Shown: positions 7,077-14,596 of the stretch, one piece after another
Layout of the letters: each line of letters opens with the position of its first letter
Numbering within the stretch: position 1 is the stretch's first letter
DNA from: a virus
Direction: 5' to 3' (one strand)
IMG/VR virus record: IMGVR_UViG_3300005337_000003
Coordinates: 1-64,000 of that record
Length of the DNA stretch: 64,000 nt
The notes under the pieces: model-generated
Database searches by the model: none
What the model was told of the DNA's origin: nothing
Seen by the model: the letters and a program-made list of their open reading frames with translations, nothing else
Program-made: the position numbers and the translations under genes

Positions 7077-8570
7077 ATGTTCAAACCAAACGCTTTATTT
7101 TATACAGACGGTTACAAAGTTGGCCATAAGCGAATGCTGGCTAAAGGCACTAAGAAGTTATATGGAACTTGGATACCCAGAAGTACTAAACACGCGCCAG
7201 CTAGCATAGATAAGATAGTGTCTTTTGGCCAGCAACTGGCAATCAGGTGGCTGCATGACCTATTTAAAGACAATTTTTTCGCATTAACCAAGGAAGAGGT
7301 GTCGGATTTCGGGAAAGACATGAGTCTGTACCTTACGCAAGAGTATAATGCAGACCATTTTTTGGCTCTTTATGATCTAGGGTATCTCCCCATCAAAATA
7401 AAGAGTTTGCCTGAGGGTATAGAGACTCCTCCTAATGTCCCACACATGACTTTTATTAATACGGTAGATGGTTTTGCTTGGCTGACACTATACCTGGAAA
7501 CTATTATCAGCAGCTTGGCCTGGAAGCCAAGCACAAGTGCAACGATTGCCCTTAAATATAGACGAGTAGCGAACGAATGGGTTAAAAAAACAGATATGTC
7601 TAATTTATGGCTTGTAGATTATATATGTCATGATTTCAGCGCCAGAGGGCTTTCGCCCTGGGATATGTTATCTAGTGGTCTAGGCCACTCAACCAGTTTC
7701 CGTGGATCAGATACTTTGATTGTAATACCGGCTGCCAGATATTACTACAATGAGCCACAGGACAAGACGTGCCTTAATTCGGTTAATGCCAGTGAACACT
7801 CGGTAAGTACTACCAAAATATTTACAGTGGGAGAACAAAATATGATATCTGATTGGTTGGAAGAATTTCCGACTGGAATATTATCAATAGTATCTGACAC
7901 TTTCGATTTGTGGAAACTTGTTACTGAGTATCTGCCAGCATTAAAACCAGAGATCATGGCTCGCGATGGGAAATTGGTGATTAGACCTGATTCTGGGGAT
8001 CCTTTAGATATTATTTGTGGAGAATTTGAAAGTGTAACAGATGGTGAAAGTGATAAGATGTTACCGTTAGAAAATGCCAAAACTCCCAAGGAAAAAGGCT
8101 TAATAGAATTACTGTGGAATATATTTGGAGGAACCGTTAATGAACAAGGTTATAAAGTTCTTGATCCACATATTGGTGCTATATATGGTGACTCTATCAA
8201 TTTAAACAGGCAGCTCGAAGTATACAAACGACTTGCCGCTAAGGGATTTGCAGCCACTAACATAGTGTTGGGGGTAGGGTCATTCACTTACCAATTTAAT
8301 ACCCGAGATACTTTCGGATGGGCGGCCAAAGGCACATGGTTCGAAACAGATGGAGGAACTTACGATATTTACAAAGATCCAGTAACAGATGATGGAACAA
8401 AAAAGTCATTAAAAGGACTTATCTGCATAGACGAAAACTGTCAAGTAAAGACTCAATGTACTATTGAGGAGGAAAACGAAGGTATATTGCAGGTAATTTA
8501 CGACAATGGTAAATTCCACAATGAAACATCCTTAGAATTAATCAGAAAACGCTTAGGCGAAATACTATAA
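7077..8570 (+). CDS. nadV: Nicotinamide phosphoribosyltransferase homologue
   Basis: A 497-residue NAMPT/NadV-family protein of standard length. Landmarks in order: DGYKVGHKRML near the N-terminus, HDFSARGLSPWDMLSSGLGH mid-protein, ASEHSVST, SIVSDTFDLWKLV, the phosphate-site strand LVIRPDSGDP, IYGDSINL, and VLGVGSFTYQFNTRDTFGWA. The family condenses nicotinamide with PRPP to NMN, the salvage route to NAD+. In the NARP1 phage system a NAMPT homologue (Namat) instead joins nicotinamide to ADP-ribose pyrophosphate to give NAD+ directly. The upstream Prs homologue fits either reaction. Confidence 0.9.
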   Translation: MFKPNALFYTDGYKVGHKRMLAKGTKKLYGTWIPRSTKHAPASIDKIVSFGQQLAIRWLHDLFKDNFFALTKEEVSDFGKDMSLYLTQEYNADHFLALYDLGYLPIKIKSLPEGIETPPNVPHMTFINTVDGFAWLTLYLETIISSLAWKPSTSATIALKYRRVANEWVKKTDMSNLWLVDYICHDFSARGLSPWDMLSSGLGHSTSFRGSDTLIVIPAARYYYNEPQDKTCLNSVNASEHSVSTTKIFTVGEQNMISDWLEEFPTGILSIVSDTFDLWKLVTEYLPALKPEIMARDGKLVIRPDSGDPLDIICGEFESVTDGESDKMLPLENAKTPKEKGLIELLWNIFGGTVNEQGYKVLDPHIGAIYGDSINLNRQLEVYKRLAAKGFAATNIVLGVGSFTYQFNTRDTFGWAAKGTWFETDGGTYDIYKDPVTDDGTKKSLKGLICIDENCQVKTQCTIEEENEGILQVIYDNGKFHNETSLELIRKRLGEIL

Positions 8571-8595
8571 CAGATATTAAAATTCACTTAAAAAC

Positions 8596-9012
8596 ATGGC
8601 AAATACTCTGGAAGAACTTCGCAAAGAAAAAATAACAAAAAATCCTTTTTACCATCCGATCTATCCACTAATTGAGCAAATTGAGAAAAAGGATGGAAAG
8701 TATACTACAATAAAAACTTATGCTAAATACAGGATATTAGTTGATGGAACATATCGGATATATCAGGCTAACTGGGAAGCTTGTTTAACTGATGAATACA
8801 TTGCTGATAAAAATAAAAACGGCGAAGATATAATGTCGGCAACCAAGTTAAAGCACATTAACGGTGTAATTAAGGTATGCCAAATCGTCTACATGTTGTC
8901 GCAGAAATATTCACAAGACTTTAATAACCTAGAATTAGATACAGATCAGACTCCTGAATTGGAACTTTGTGAAGAATCTGTTCGATGGGGATTAGCTGAT
9001 GGATTTATGTAA
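8596..9012 (+). CDS. Hypothetical protein upstream of DNA polymerase (138 aa)
   Basis: Starts MANTLEELRKEKITKNPF and contains a beta-rich middle (YTTIKTYAKYRILVDGTYRIYQANWE) then helices including KLKHINGVIKVCQIVYMLSQ. The acidic C-terminus ends RWGLADGFM. No catalytic motif or family is recognised. Its TAA overlaps the polymerase ATG (base 9012 shared), which suggests translational coupling to the polymerase. A replication accessory role would be an inference from position only. Confidence 0.65.
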   Translation: MANTLEELRKEKITKNPFYHPIYPLIEQIEKKDGKYTTIKTYAKYRILVDGTYRIYQANWEACLTDEYIADKNKNGEDIMSATKLKHINGVIKVCQIVYMLSQKYSQDFNNLELDTDQTPELELCEESVRWGLADGFM

Positions 9013-11009
9013 TGATCTACCTGGTAACAAATAACCCCGATTTCCCCCTGAACCCAGTCTATGAAGTGACTGGGCTTCAGACACTACTGGACTGGTTAAC
9101 CCCTCGACTAGACTCTGGATTTGACTTAGAAACCACTGGACTTGACCCGCGGGTGGATAAAATTATTTCCGCACAGCTGGGTGATGTAGACACCCAATTT
9201 GTGGTAGATGCTGCCACGGTAGATATCAGGCAGTTAAGAGACCACCTGCTGCGCCTGATCCTAGTAGGCCATAACCTTAAGTTCGACCTGCAGTTCCTGT
9301 TCGTTCTGGGAATCTACCCCTATAAAGTATATGACTCATTTGTAGCTGAGAAGGTGCTTAACTGCGGTCTTCCTCAACTCAGAGCATCCCTGGAAGCGGT
9401 AGCGCTTAGATATCTGCAAGTGCAGCTGAATAAGGATGTGCGAAATCACATCAGTAGGGAAGGACTCACACCGAGAGTCATCAAATACGGGGCAGATGAT
9501 GTTAAGCATCTATATCCAATAAAAGCTGCTCAGGCAAAAATTGCCCAGGAAAGAGACCTGGAAAAGACAATAAAACTGGAAAATGCCTTTACGCCCGCCC
9601 TAACTTATCTTGAATTTTCAGGTTTCCGGCTTAACAAAAAAGCATGGCTGGATAAAATGGCCAAGGATGAGGCAGAAATGCTCAAATGTAGAGAATTGCT
9701 GGATTCATGGGTAGCTGCAAATTGCTCCAAATACAATTCCGCCCAGGCAGACCTATTCTCCGACGTTGTTGAATCTTCGGTTGATTGGAACTCACCCAAG
9801 CAGGTAGTTCCCTTCATGGAGCACATTGGAGTTGACTGTAAAACTTATGTAAATGGCGAATACAAAAAATCAGTTGAGGAAAGTGTGATAGCTAAATTTA
9901 AGAAATCTCATCCAGCTGTAAACCTCTATCTGAACTATAAAGGAGCCCAGAAAAATGTATCTACTTACGGTCACGTATTCATTGATAGCATCCACCCAAA
10001 AACCGGTAAGATACACACCAGGTTTGATCAAATCAAAGATACCGGACGTATATCCTCTGGCGGCAAAGATGGGAAAAGGAGGAAGATTAATTTTCAAAAT
10101 ATCCCTAAAGACAAACATGTGCGGGCTTGTTTTGCGGCCTCTTCTGGACACAAACTGATTATTGCCGATTATACAGGACAGGAACAGATCGTTCTAGCTA
10201 ATTTTTCTATGGATCCAGGGCTTTTGCATTTCTATGATGAAGGCCTTGGCGATATGCACTCTTTTGTGGCTTCTAAAATGCCAATGTGGCCAGAACTGGT
10301 AGGAATGTCCTTAGCTGAGATTAAAGATAAACACGCAGACAAGAGAGACAAAGCTAAGACTGGTGCATTTGCGATCAACTACGGCGGAGACGGTGCGACT
10401 ATCGCGGAAAATATGGGAATATCCGAGGAGGAAGGAAATGCAATATATAACGCATATTTCGAAGCTTTTCCCGGTCTTAAAAAGTACTTTAATCAAGTAC
10501 AACAAGAAAACCTGAACAGAGGCTACATACTCATCAGTAATCTTACCGGACGCAAATGCTTCCTGCCATACTATGAAAAATTCCAAGCTTTGAGAAACCA
10601 AATGACCAAAGCTTTCTGGGCTAAATATCGGGAGATCAAACAGGAATGCGAGACACATGACTATTATTCTCCTGAATTTAAGAGCCTGAAAGCTAAGGTC
10701 AGGGAGTTTTTCAGTATGCAGGGGGAAATAGGGCGTATGTCACTTAATTACCCCATACAGGGCAGCAGCGCCGAGATTACCAAGATGGCAGCCATTTACT
10801 TCCTCCATTGGTTGATTGAGAAAAACTATATGGGGCTGGTGTGGATATGCAATATGGTACACGATGAGATTGTGCTTGATTGCCCTGAGGAACTGGTGGA
10901 AGAATCCAAAGCTAAATTGATCGAAGTCATGGAAAAAGCTGGTAGATTTTTCTGTAAACGTGTACCTTTAAAAGTGAGTGTAAAAGTTTCAGATGTATGG
11001 GAGAAATAG
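9012..11009 (+). CDS. polA: DNA polymerase, family A, with 3'-5' exonuclease domain
   Basis: A 665-residue replicative polymerase. Exonuclease motifs: FDLETTGLD (D38, E40), HNLKFDLQF and YGADDVKHLYPI, all intact, so proofreading is expected. Polymerase motifs: A at IIADYTGQEQIVLA (catalytic D386, E391), B at RDKAKTGAFAINYGG (R445, K449, F453, Y457), and C at MVHDEIVLD (catalytic D618). Motif A reads DYTGQE instead of the common DYSQIE, but the catalytic Asp and the steric-gate Glu are kept; Phe453 matches the dideoxy-discriminating Phe of E. coli Pol I. There is no 5'-nuclease domain. Crass-like phages carry either family A or family B polymerases. Confidence 0.95.
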   Translation: MIYLVTNNPDFPLNPVYEVTGLQTLLDWLTPRLDSGFDLETTGLDPRVDKIISAQLGDVDTQFVVDAATVDIRQLRDHLLRLILVGHNLKFDLQFLFVLGIYPYKVYDSFVAEKVLNCGLPQLRASLEAVALRYLQVQLNKDVRNHISREGLTPRVIKYGADDVKHLYPIKAAQAKIAQERDLEKTIKLENAFTPALTYLEFSGFRLNKKAWLDKMAKDEAEMLKCRELLDSWVAANCSKYNSAQADLFSDVVESSVDWNSPKQVVPFMEHIGVDCKTYVNGEYKKSVEESVIAKFKKSHPAVNLYLNYKGAQKNVSTYGHVFIDSIHPKTGKIHTRFDQIKDTGRISSGGKDGKRRKINFQNIPKDKHVRACFAASSGHKLIIADYTGQEQIVLANFSMDPGLLHFYDEGLGDMHSFVASKMPMWPELVGMSLAEIKDKHADKRDKAKTGAFAINYGGDGATIAENMGISEEEGNAIYNAYFEAFPGLKKYFNQVQQENLNRGYILISNLTGRKCFLPYYEKFQALRNQMTKAFWAKYREIKQECETHDYYSPEFKSLKAKVREFFSMQGEIGRMSLNYPIQGSSAEITKMAAIYFLHWLIEKNYMGLVWICNMVHDEIVLDCPEELVEESKAKLIEVMEKAGRFFCKRVPLKVSVKVSDVWEK

Positions 11010-11164
11010 CCAAACATAGTTTTAAACTGGATTTGGATACTGCCAGGCCCATCGATGAGCAAATGGAATATTTGCAACGATGCAGAGAAATAATTAATGA
11101 GAAGATCAATAAATTAAAAAAGAAACAAAAAATTAATAATCCTAATCAATTAAAAATAGAATGA
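10997..11164 (+). CDS. Small basic hypothetical protein overlapping polA end (55 aa)
   Basis: An ATG at 10997, 13 bases inside the polymerase gene, opens a 55-residue frame ending at the TGA at 11162-11164. It reads MGEIAKHSFKLDLD, then a helix EQMEYLQRCREIINEKI, then a Lys/Asn-rich tail. The stop overlaps the next start as ATGA. Overlaps at both ends and sensible amphipathic composition make it likely real. It may be a small accessory protein; no family is recognised. Confidence 0.55.
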   Translation: MGEIAKHSFKLDLDTARPIDEQMEYLQRCREIINEKINKLKKKQKINNPNQLKIE

Positions 11165-11616
11165 TGAAACTTACTCTTATATTTACAGGACTGGCCGTGC
11201 TTATGCTCAGCACATCTGGATTTGTGGCCCTGGGACCTGATGTTATGTTGCCTCTCAGTTTGTTTGCGTTAGGGCTGGTAATCGTGGCCCATGGATGTTA
11301 TACTAGTGGAACAATTCAACAGGTAGAAAAAGAAAAGCTGAAATGGAGCAAAGAGATATTCCCGGAAGCCACTGCGCTAGGCTCTTTGAATAAACTCATA
11401 GGGGAGGCTCAGGAGATCAAACAAGATATCCAGGCAGGTAAAAGAAGACCTGAGGAATTTGCAGATGTTCTTATGTGTCTGTTTGATGTAGCTGGTCGCC
11501 TGGATAAACCCATTACACCCGATGAAATATTCTACGCTTTTGGTGAGAAACTCAAGGTGAACAAGAAAAGAAAGTGGAGTAAAAACGCTGATAATAGTTA
11601 TTCACATATAAAATAA
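11161..11616 (+). CDS. Membrane-anchored MazG-like (DUF550) nucleotide pyrophosphohydrolase
   Basis: A 151-residue protein in two parts. Residues 1-48 form two hydrophobic helices (LTLIFTGLAVLMLSTSGFVAL and MLPLSLFALGLVIVAHG). Residues 60-140 read as a DUF550/MazG-like domain: KWSKEIFPEA, then E82 and E85 in IGEAQEIK, then EEFADVL with E98/E99 and D102, then GEKLKVNKKRKW. The E-x2-E plus E-x2/3-D set binds magnesium in this superfamily, which hydrolyses dNTPs such as dATP/dGTP to dNMPs. The membrane anchor is unusual. It would complement the dNMP kinase in controlling dNTP pools. Confidence 0.75.
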   Translation: MMKLTLIFTGLAVLMLSTSGFVALGPDVMLPLSLFALGLVIVAHGCYTSGTIQQVEKEKLKWSKEIFPEATALGSLNKLIGEAQEIKQDIQAGKRRPEEFADVLMCLFDVAGRLDKPITPDEIFYAFGEKLKVNKKRKWSKNADNSYSHIK

Positions 11617-11625
11617 ACCAACAAT

Positions 11626-12132
11626 ATGACAAAAAAACAAACCCCGACCCCCAAGCTGCCAGTAGGCGCAAGGATGATGACAGTTTATGGCACTACCCGT
11701 ACCGGCCAACCTACCTTCAAATTGATCCCTATACACAAAGACTGTCCCTATATGGAAGCTACGTTTAATCCCAGTTCCAACAGCCTGGAGTTGGTACACG
11801 AACTCACATTTAACCGCGTGACCTTCCTTCCGGAAGTTGACGAACGTGGCCAGATCGTATGGCCTAAAAAAGAAGACGGCACTGTGGATAATACCATGAC
11901 ACCAAGACAGGAACGGCGAACAGATCTCCCAGCTTTCTACGATTATGAGTTGTTGACGGAACCAGATATCGTGAATTTCATAATCCACTTCACAGGGCAG
12001 AGCTGGGACTGGGTACACAGCATGCTTGATAAATTCTGGACTAAGCCAGCTGAGCCAACTAAGAAAACTCCCGCCGAGCCAACACCGGATGCACCTCTGT
12101 CCATAGTTTCAGAAGATAACGAAAAAAAATAA
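11626..12132 (+). CDS. Hypothetical protein with proline-rich tail (168 aa)
   Basis: A 168-residue protein. Residues 10-70 are beta-rich (GARMMTVYGTTRTGQPTFKLIPI), with a central segment FLPEVDERGQIVWPKKEDG and a TGQSWDWVHSML helix. The last 30 residues are Pro/Thr/Glu-rich (PTKKTPAEPTPDAPL) and probably disordered. The leader contains AACCAACAAT, the A/C-rich type seen before many genes here. No family recognised. Short spacing to neighbours indicates co-transcription. Confidence 0.65.
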   Translation: MTKKQTPTPKLPVGARMMTVYGTTRTGQPTFKLIPIHKDCPYMEATFNPSSNSLELVHELTFNRVTFLPEVDERGQIVWPKKEDGTVDNTMTPRQERRTDLPAFYDYELLTEPDIVNFIIHFTGQSWDWVHSMLDKFWTKPAEPTKKTPAEPTPDAPLSIVSEDNEKK

Positions 12133-12137
12133 AGAAG

Positions 12138-12614
12138 ATGAAAAATAGTCAATACATCTGCGTGGACTTTGATGGGACCTGTACTACACATGAATTTCCC
12201 CGGATTGGGCAGGATATCGGAGCCGTCCCGGTACTAAAACGCCTGGTAGAAGCTGGCCATCTTTTGATTCTTTTTACCATGCGATCGGATAAACACGACA
12301 ATACCGACTATTCCACAGAGGTTCCACAGGTACATAATGGCAACTTCCTGACCGATGCTGTCAACTGGTTTGTGGATAATGGCATCCCCCTTTACGGTAT
12401 ACAAATTAATCCGACCCAAAGCAGCTGGACTAACAGCAAGAAGGCGTATGGCCACCTTTATTTAGATGATGCCGCTATCGGGTGCCCATTGATTCTGGAC
12501 AAACATTCCAGACCTTATGTAGATTGGCAAGCAGTGGAGACGTGGTTGGAAAAGGAGGGATATTTGCCCCCTCGATATGTAGACGCACCTCCACCATGGA
12601 CTGAAAGTAAATAA
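12138..12614 (+). CDS. HAD-like hydrolase (DFDGT motif)
   Basis: A 158-residue HAD-fold protein. The nucleophile motif is VDFDGTC at 9-15 (D10, D12), followed by strand II with LLILFTMRSD and motif IV at GHLYLDDAAIG. This is the small cap-less type common in phages, related to 5'-nucleotidase and polynucleotide phosphatase-like proteins. Substrate is unknown. It is a second HAD protein, distinct from the one at 6635, with little visible similarity beyond the motifs. Confidence 0.75.
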   Translation: MKNSQYICVDFDGTCTTHEFPRIGQDIGAVPVLKRLVEAGHLLILFTMRSDKHDNTDYSTEVPQVHNGNFLTDAVNWFVDNGIPLYGIQINPTQSSWTNSKKAYGHLYLDDAAIGCPLILDKHSRPYVDWQAVETWLEKEGYLPPRYVDAPPPWTESK

Positions 12615-12621
12615 ACCTAGT

Positions 12622-12804
12622 ATGGCAAAAGGAGATCTAAGAGCCCAGGACATGCTTAACCAGGTTAGCACGGCTGAAAAAATAGATAGATCAGATGTAT
12701 TGATCCTTATGCGCAAGTTTGCGCTGCAGGAAACAGCCTGGTGGCAAAAACAATGTGATAAGTGGGAGAAGGCATACGCTGAATTACTAAAATCGACAGA
12801 CTAA
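12622..12804 (+). CDS. Small helical hypothetical protein (60 aa)
   Basis: Starts MAKGDLRAQDMLNQVSTAEK and continues into a Trp-rich amphipathic helix (QETAWWQKQCDKWEKAYAEL). It is predicted from composition to be entirely helical and soluble. It sits between the HAD protein and the NADAR protein with gaps of 7 and 16 bases, so it is likely in the same transcript. No family recognised. Confidence 0.55.
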   Translation: MAKGDLRAQDMLNQVSTAEKIDRSDVLILMRKFALQETAWWQKQCDKWEKAYAELLKSTD

Positions 12805-12820
12805 AACCAATAAAATAATT

Positions 12821-13357
12821 ATGGATTCCAAATACTCAATAAACTTTGAAGGGGTTTGTATCTATACTATAGATATGAATCCAGAAACCTATGACCGTAA
12901 AAGATTTGATATGGCTATAGGTACGGCCAAGACTTTTTTGAGCAACTACGAGCAGTTACAATTTCCTATTATTGACAAGGACAGGTTTGAGTATTGGAAC
13001 TCGGAAGGTTATTATATGGCACAGCGAACCTCTAAATTCCATGAAAAACAATATATATCCGAAGCATCTTTAAAAGGAGGACAAGCCAGTAGAAACGCCA
13101 GAAAATTGTTTGCTTTAGACATGGACCAAGGTAACCGGATCCAGTATATGATCAAGTCCGTAAGGGCAAAATTTGCAGCCAACACTTATTTAGCTAAAAA
13201 ATTAGAGGATACAGGAGAGACAGAGATTATTGAAAAGAACTGGTGGGGCGATGTATTTTTCGGAGTAGATGAAAAAACACTTATAGGCGCTAATATTCTG
13301 GGCAAAATTCTAATGGCCCTAAGAGAGGAACTAAAAACTAATCCGAAGTTATTATAA
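12821..13357 (+). CDS. NADAR-domain protein (ADP-ribose glycosidase family)
   Basis: A 178-residue single NADAR (YbiA-like) domain. Matching elements in order: FLSNY at 39-43 with the following beta region, SEGYYMAQ at 61-68 (the usual E-x-x-Y-x-A block), KFAANTYLAKKLEDTGE from 117, a Trp-Gly-Asp element at 141-144 (WWGD), and GANILGKILMALREEL at 156-171. NADAR proteins hydrolyse N-glycosidic bonds of ADP-ribose and its conjugates, including ADP-ribosylated guanine in DNA. In this operon, with Prs- and NAMPT-like genes, it plausibly clears ADP-ribose marks or supplies ADP-ribose. Substrate is inferred. Confidence 0.8.
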   Translation: MDSKYSINFEGVCIYTIDMNPETYDRKRFDMAIGTAKTFLSNYEQLQFPIIDKDRFEYWNSEGYYMAQRTSKFHEKQYISEASLKGGQASRNARKLFALDMDQGNRIQYMIKSVRAKFAANTYLAKKLEDTGETEIIEKNWWGDVFFGVDEKTLIGANILGKILMALREELKTNPKLL

Positions 13358-13358
13358 A

Positions 13359-13742
13359 ATGGACCCCAAACTTTTCATAAGCAAATGGCGCAAACGTAAT
13401 GGCAAGCTGGAGTTTAAAAACCCCAAGGATGCAACTATCTTCCAAACAATGATAGATGGATTACGTGATGGACAGGTAGTTGAGTTCGTGGTAGACTTCG
13501 AGCGCGACGATGGTAGGTTATCGCAAATCGCTAAGTTGAAGTCAGGTATCCGGACCCTATCCAGAGAGTCAGGTGTAACATTCAAAGTGATGGAAGATAG
13601 GGTCAAGACTGATGCTGGCCTCCACAAGATCCAGAACGACCAGGAGGTTAAAAGTTTTGCTGATTGTTCAAAGCAGGAATTGTCCGATGCCATCCAGGTT
13701 ATGATAGAGTTTGGGGATTTTTTAAATATTGATTTGAAATAA
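13359..13742 (+). CDS. Hypothetical protein (127 aa)
   Basis: Starts MDPKLFISKWRKRNGKLEF. The first two-thirds look alpha/beta (VVEFVVDFERDDGRLSQ) and the C-terminus SKQELSDAIQVMIEFGDFLNIDL resembles the short helical tail of NinB-like recombination proteins. The NinB core residues are not evident, so I do not assign it. It starts two bases after the NADAR gene and its stop overlaps the next start, so coupling with both neighbours is likely. Confidence 0.6.
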   Translation: MDPKLFISKWRKRNGKLEFKNPKDATIFQTMIDGLRDGQVVEFVVDFERDDGRLSQIAKLKSGIRTLSRESGVTFKVMEDRVKTDAGLHKIQNDQEVKSFADCSKQELSDAIQVMIEFGDFLNIDLK

Positions 13743-14029
13743 TGGAATATACAGAAGAACAGATAGGGGACATCAAGGATTACTCCTATATTGAAGGTAG
13801 AAAGGCGTCTTTAATAGGGTTGTTAAGATATGTAATGCGCGAGTTGGGGCAAGAGGATTATGAAGCTTTAGATAAAGCTGTATTAGCCTTGGAACTGGAG
13901 GAAACTAAACAACAATTACGGAACATTTGTTATGATCTGGGTTGTAACAGTTGGCCTGATAATCTTTATCTGCCTGATGTGGTGGAAAAATATCTGGCCA
14001 GAACTATAAGAGAAGAATTAGATTTATAA
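13742..14029 (+). CDS. Hypothetical acidic helical protein (95 aa)
   Basis: Begins MEYTEEQIGDIKDYSYIEGR, with further helices VMRELGQEDYEALDKAVLAL and ELEETKQQLRNICYDLG. Highly acidic and helix-rich. The ATG shares a base with the previous TAA. Two cysteines (ICYDLGC) are not arranged as a metal site. No known family. It could be a small DNA-mimic-like or regulatory protein, but there is no direct evidence. Confidence 0.6.
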   Translation: MEYTEEQIGDIKDYSYIEGRKASLIGLLRYVMRELGQEDYEALDKAVLALELEETKQQLRNICYDLGCNSWPDNLYLPDVVEKYLARTIREELDL

Positions 14030-14034
14030 ACGTT

Positions 14035-14265
14035 ATGAAAAGAATATTTCAAATTCTGGATGAGATGAATCAATCCGATTCGGATAATGATACATCCACC
14101 GTAGCCGTTAGTAATATTTTGCTAGGTGTAGACAAGGTTAAGCAAGGATGTAAGATAAGCATGGGAGCTGAGGAGAAGTACCTATATAATATTGCTGATG
14201 GCAGTAAGATCCCGCTTTTAATACTGGTAGACAAGGAGGCCTACAATAAACAAAAATCATTGTAA
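14035..14265 (+). CDS. Hypothetical small protein (76 aa)
   Basis: Starts MKRIFQILDEMNQSDSDNDT, with a polar N-terminal part and a beta-rich C-terminal half (VSNILLGVDKVKQGCKISMG, then SKIPLLILVDKEAYNKQ). No motif suggests a function. It follows five bases after the previous gene and ends four bases before the next. Confidence 0.6.
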   Translation: MKRIFQILDEMNQSDSDNDTSTVAVSNILLGVDKVKQGCKISMGAEEKYLYNIADGSKIPLLILVDKEAYNKQKSL

Positions 14266-14269
14266 GAAA

Positions 14270-14584
14270 ATGAAAGCCATCTGTATTTATACAGGACAAA
14301 TTACATTACCTGTAGCTCCAGGTTATCCTAAAAGTCTGCCAGAAAATGGCAATATGTCGCTGCTATTCCTAACGGAATGTACCTACATGGGCTGTCCCGA
14401 TATGGAAGTAGGTGAAATATACGAGGTGATCGACCAGAAGATCAACTGGTATGGAGTTCACATGCTTTATTTTGACGGATTCTATGGCTGGAGACCTCGG
14501 GCATGCTTCGCAGACTGGGATGGCCTGGAGGAAATAGAAGAGGAACATACAAGCGTTCCTGATTTTTATATAAATAACCTATAA
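14270..14584 (+). CDS. Hypothetical protein (104 aa), SH3-like beta composition
   Basis: Starts MKAICIYTGQITLPVAPGYP, then LTECTYMGCPDMEVGEIYEVI and MLYFDGFYGWRPRACFADWDG. The alternation of short strands with Gly/Pro turns and the GEIYEVIDQK element recall small SH3-like barrels that phages often encode. It lacks a definite family match. The C-terminus is acidic. Part of the dense plus-strand series. Confidence 0.6.
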   Translation: MKAICIYTGQITLPVAPGYPKSLPENGNMSLLFLTECTYMGCPDMEVGEIYEVIDQKINWYGVHMLYFDGFYGWRPRACFADWDGLEEIEEEHTSVPDFYINNL

Positions 14585-14596
14585 AAAAATAAATAT

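Noticed and set aside
9012-11009. Idea that the variant DYTGQE motif makes the DNA polymerase inactive or a translesion type
   Set aside because: The catalytic Asp386, Glu391 and Asp618 and the R/K/F/Y set of motif B are all present, and exonuclease residues are intact; many phage polymerases vary at the middle positions.
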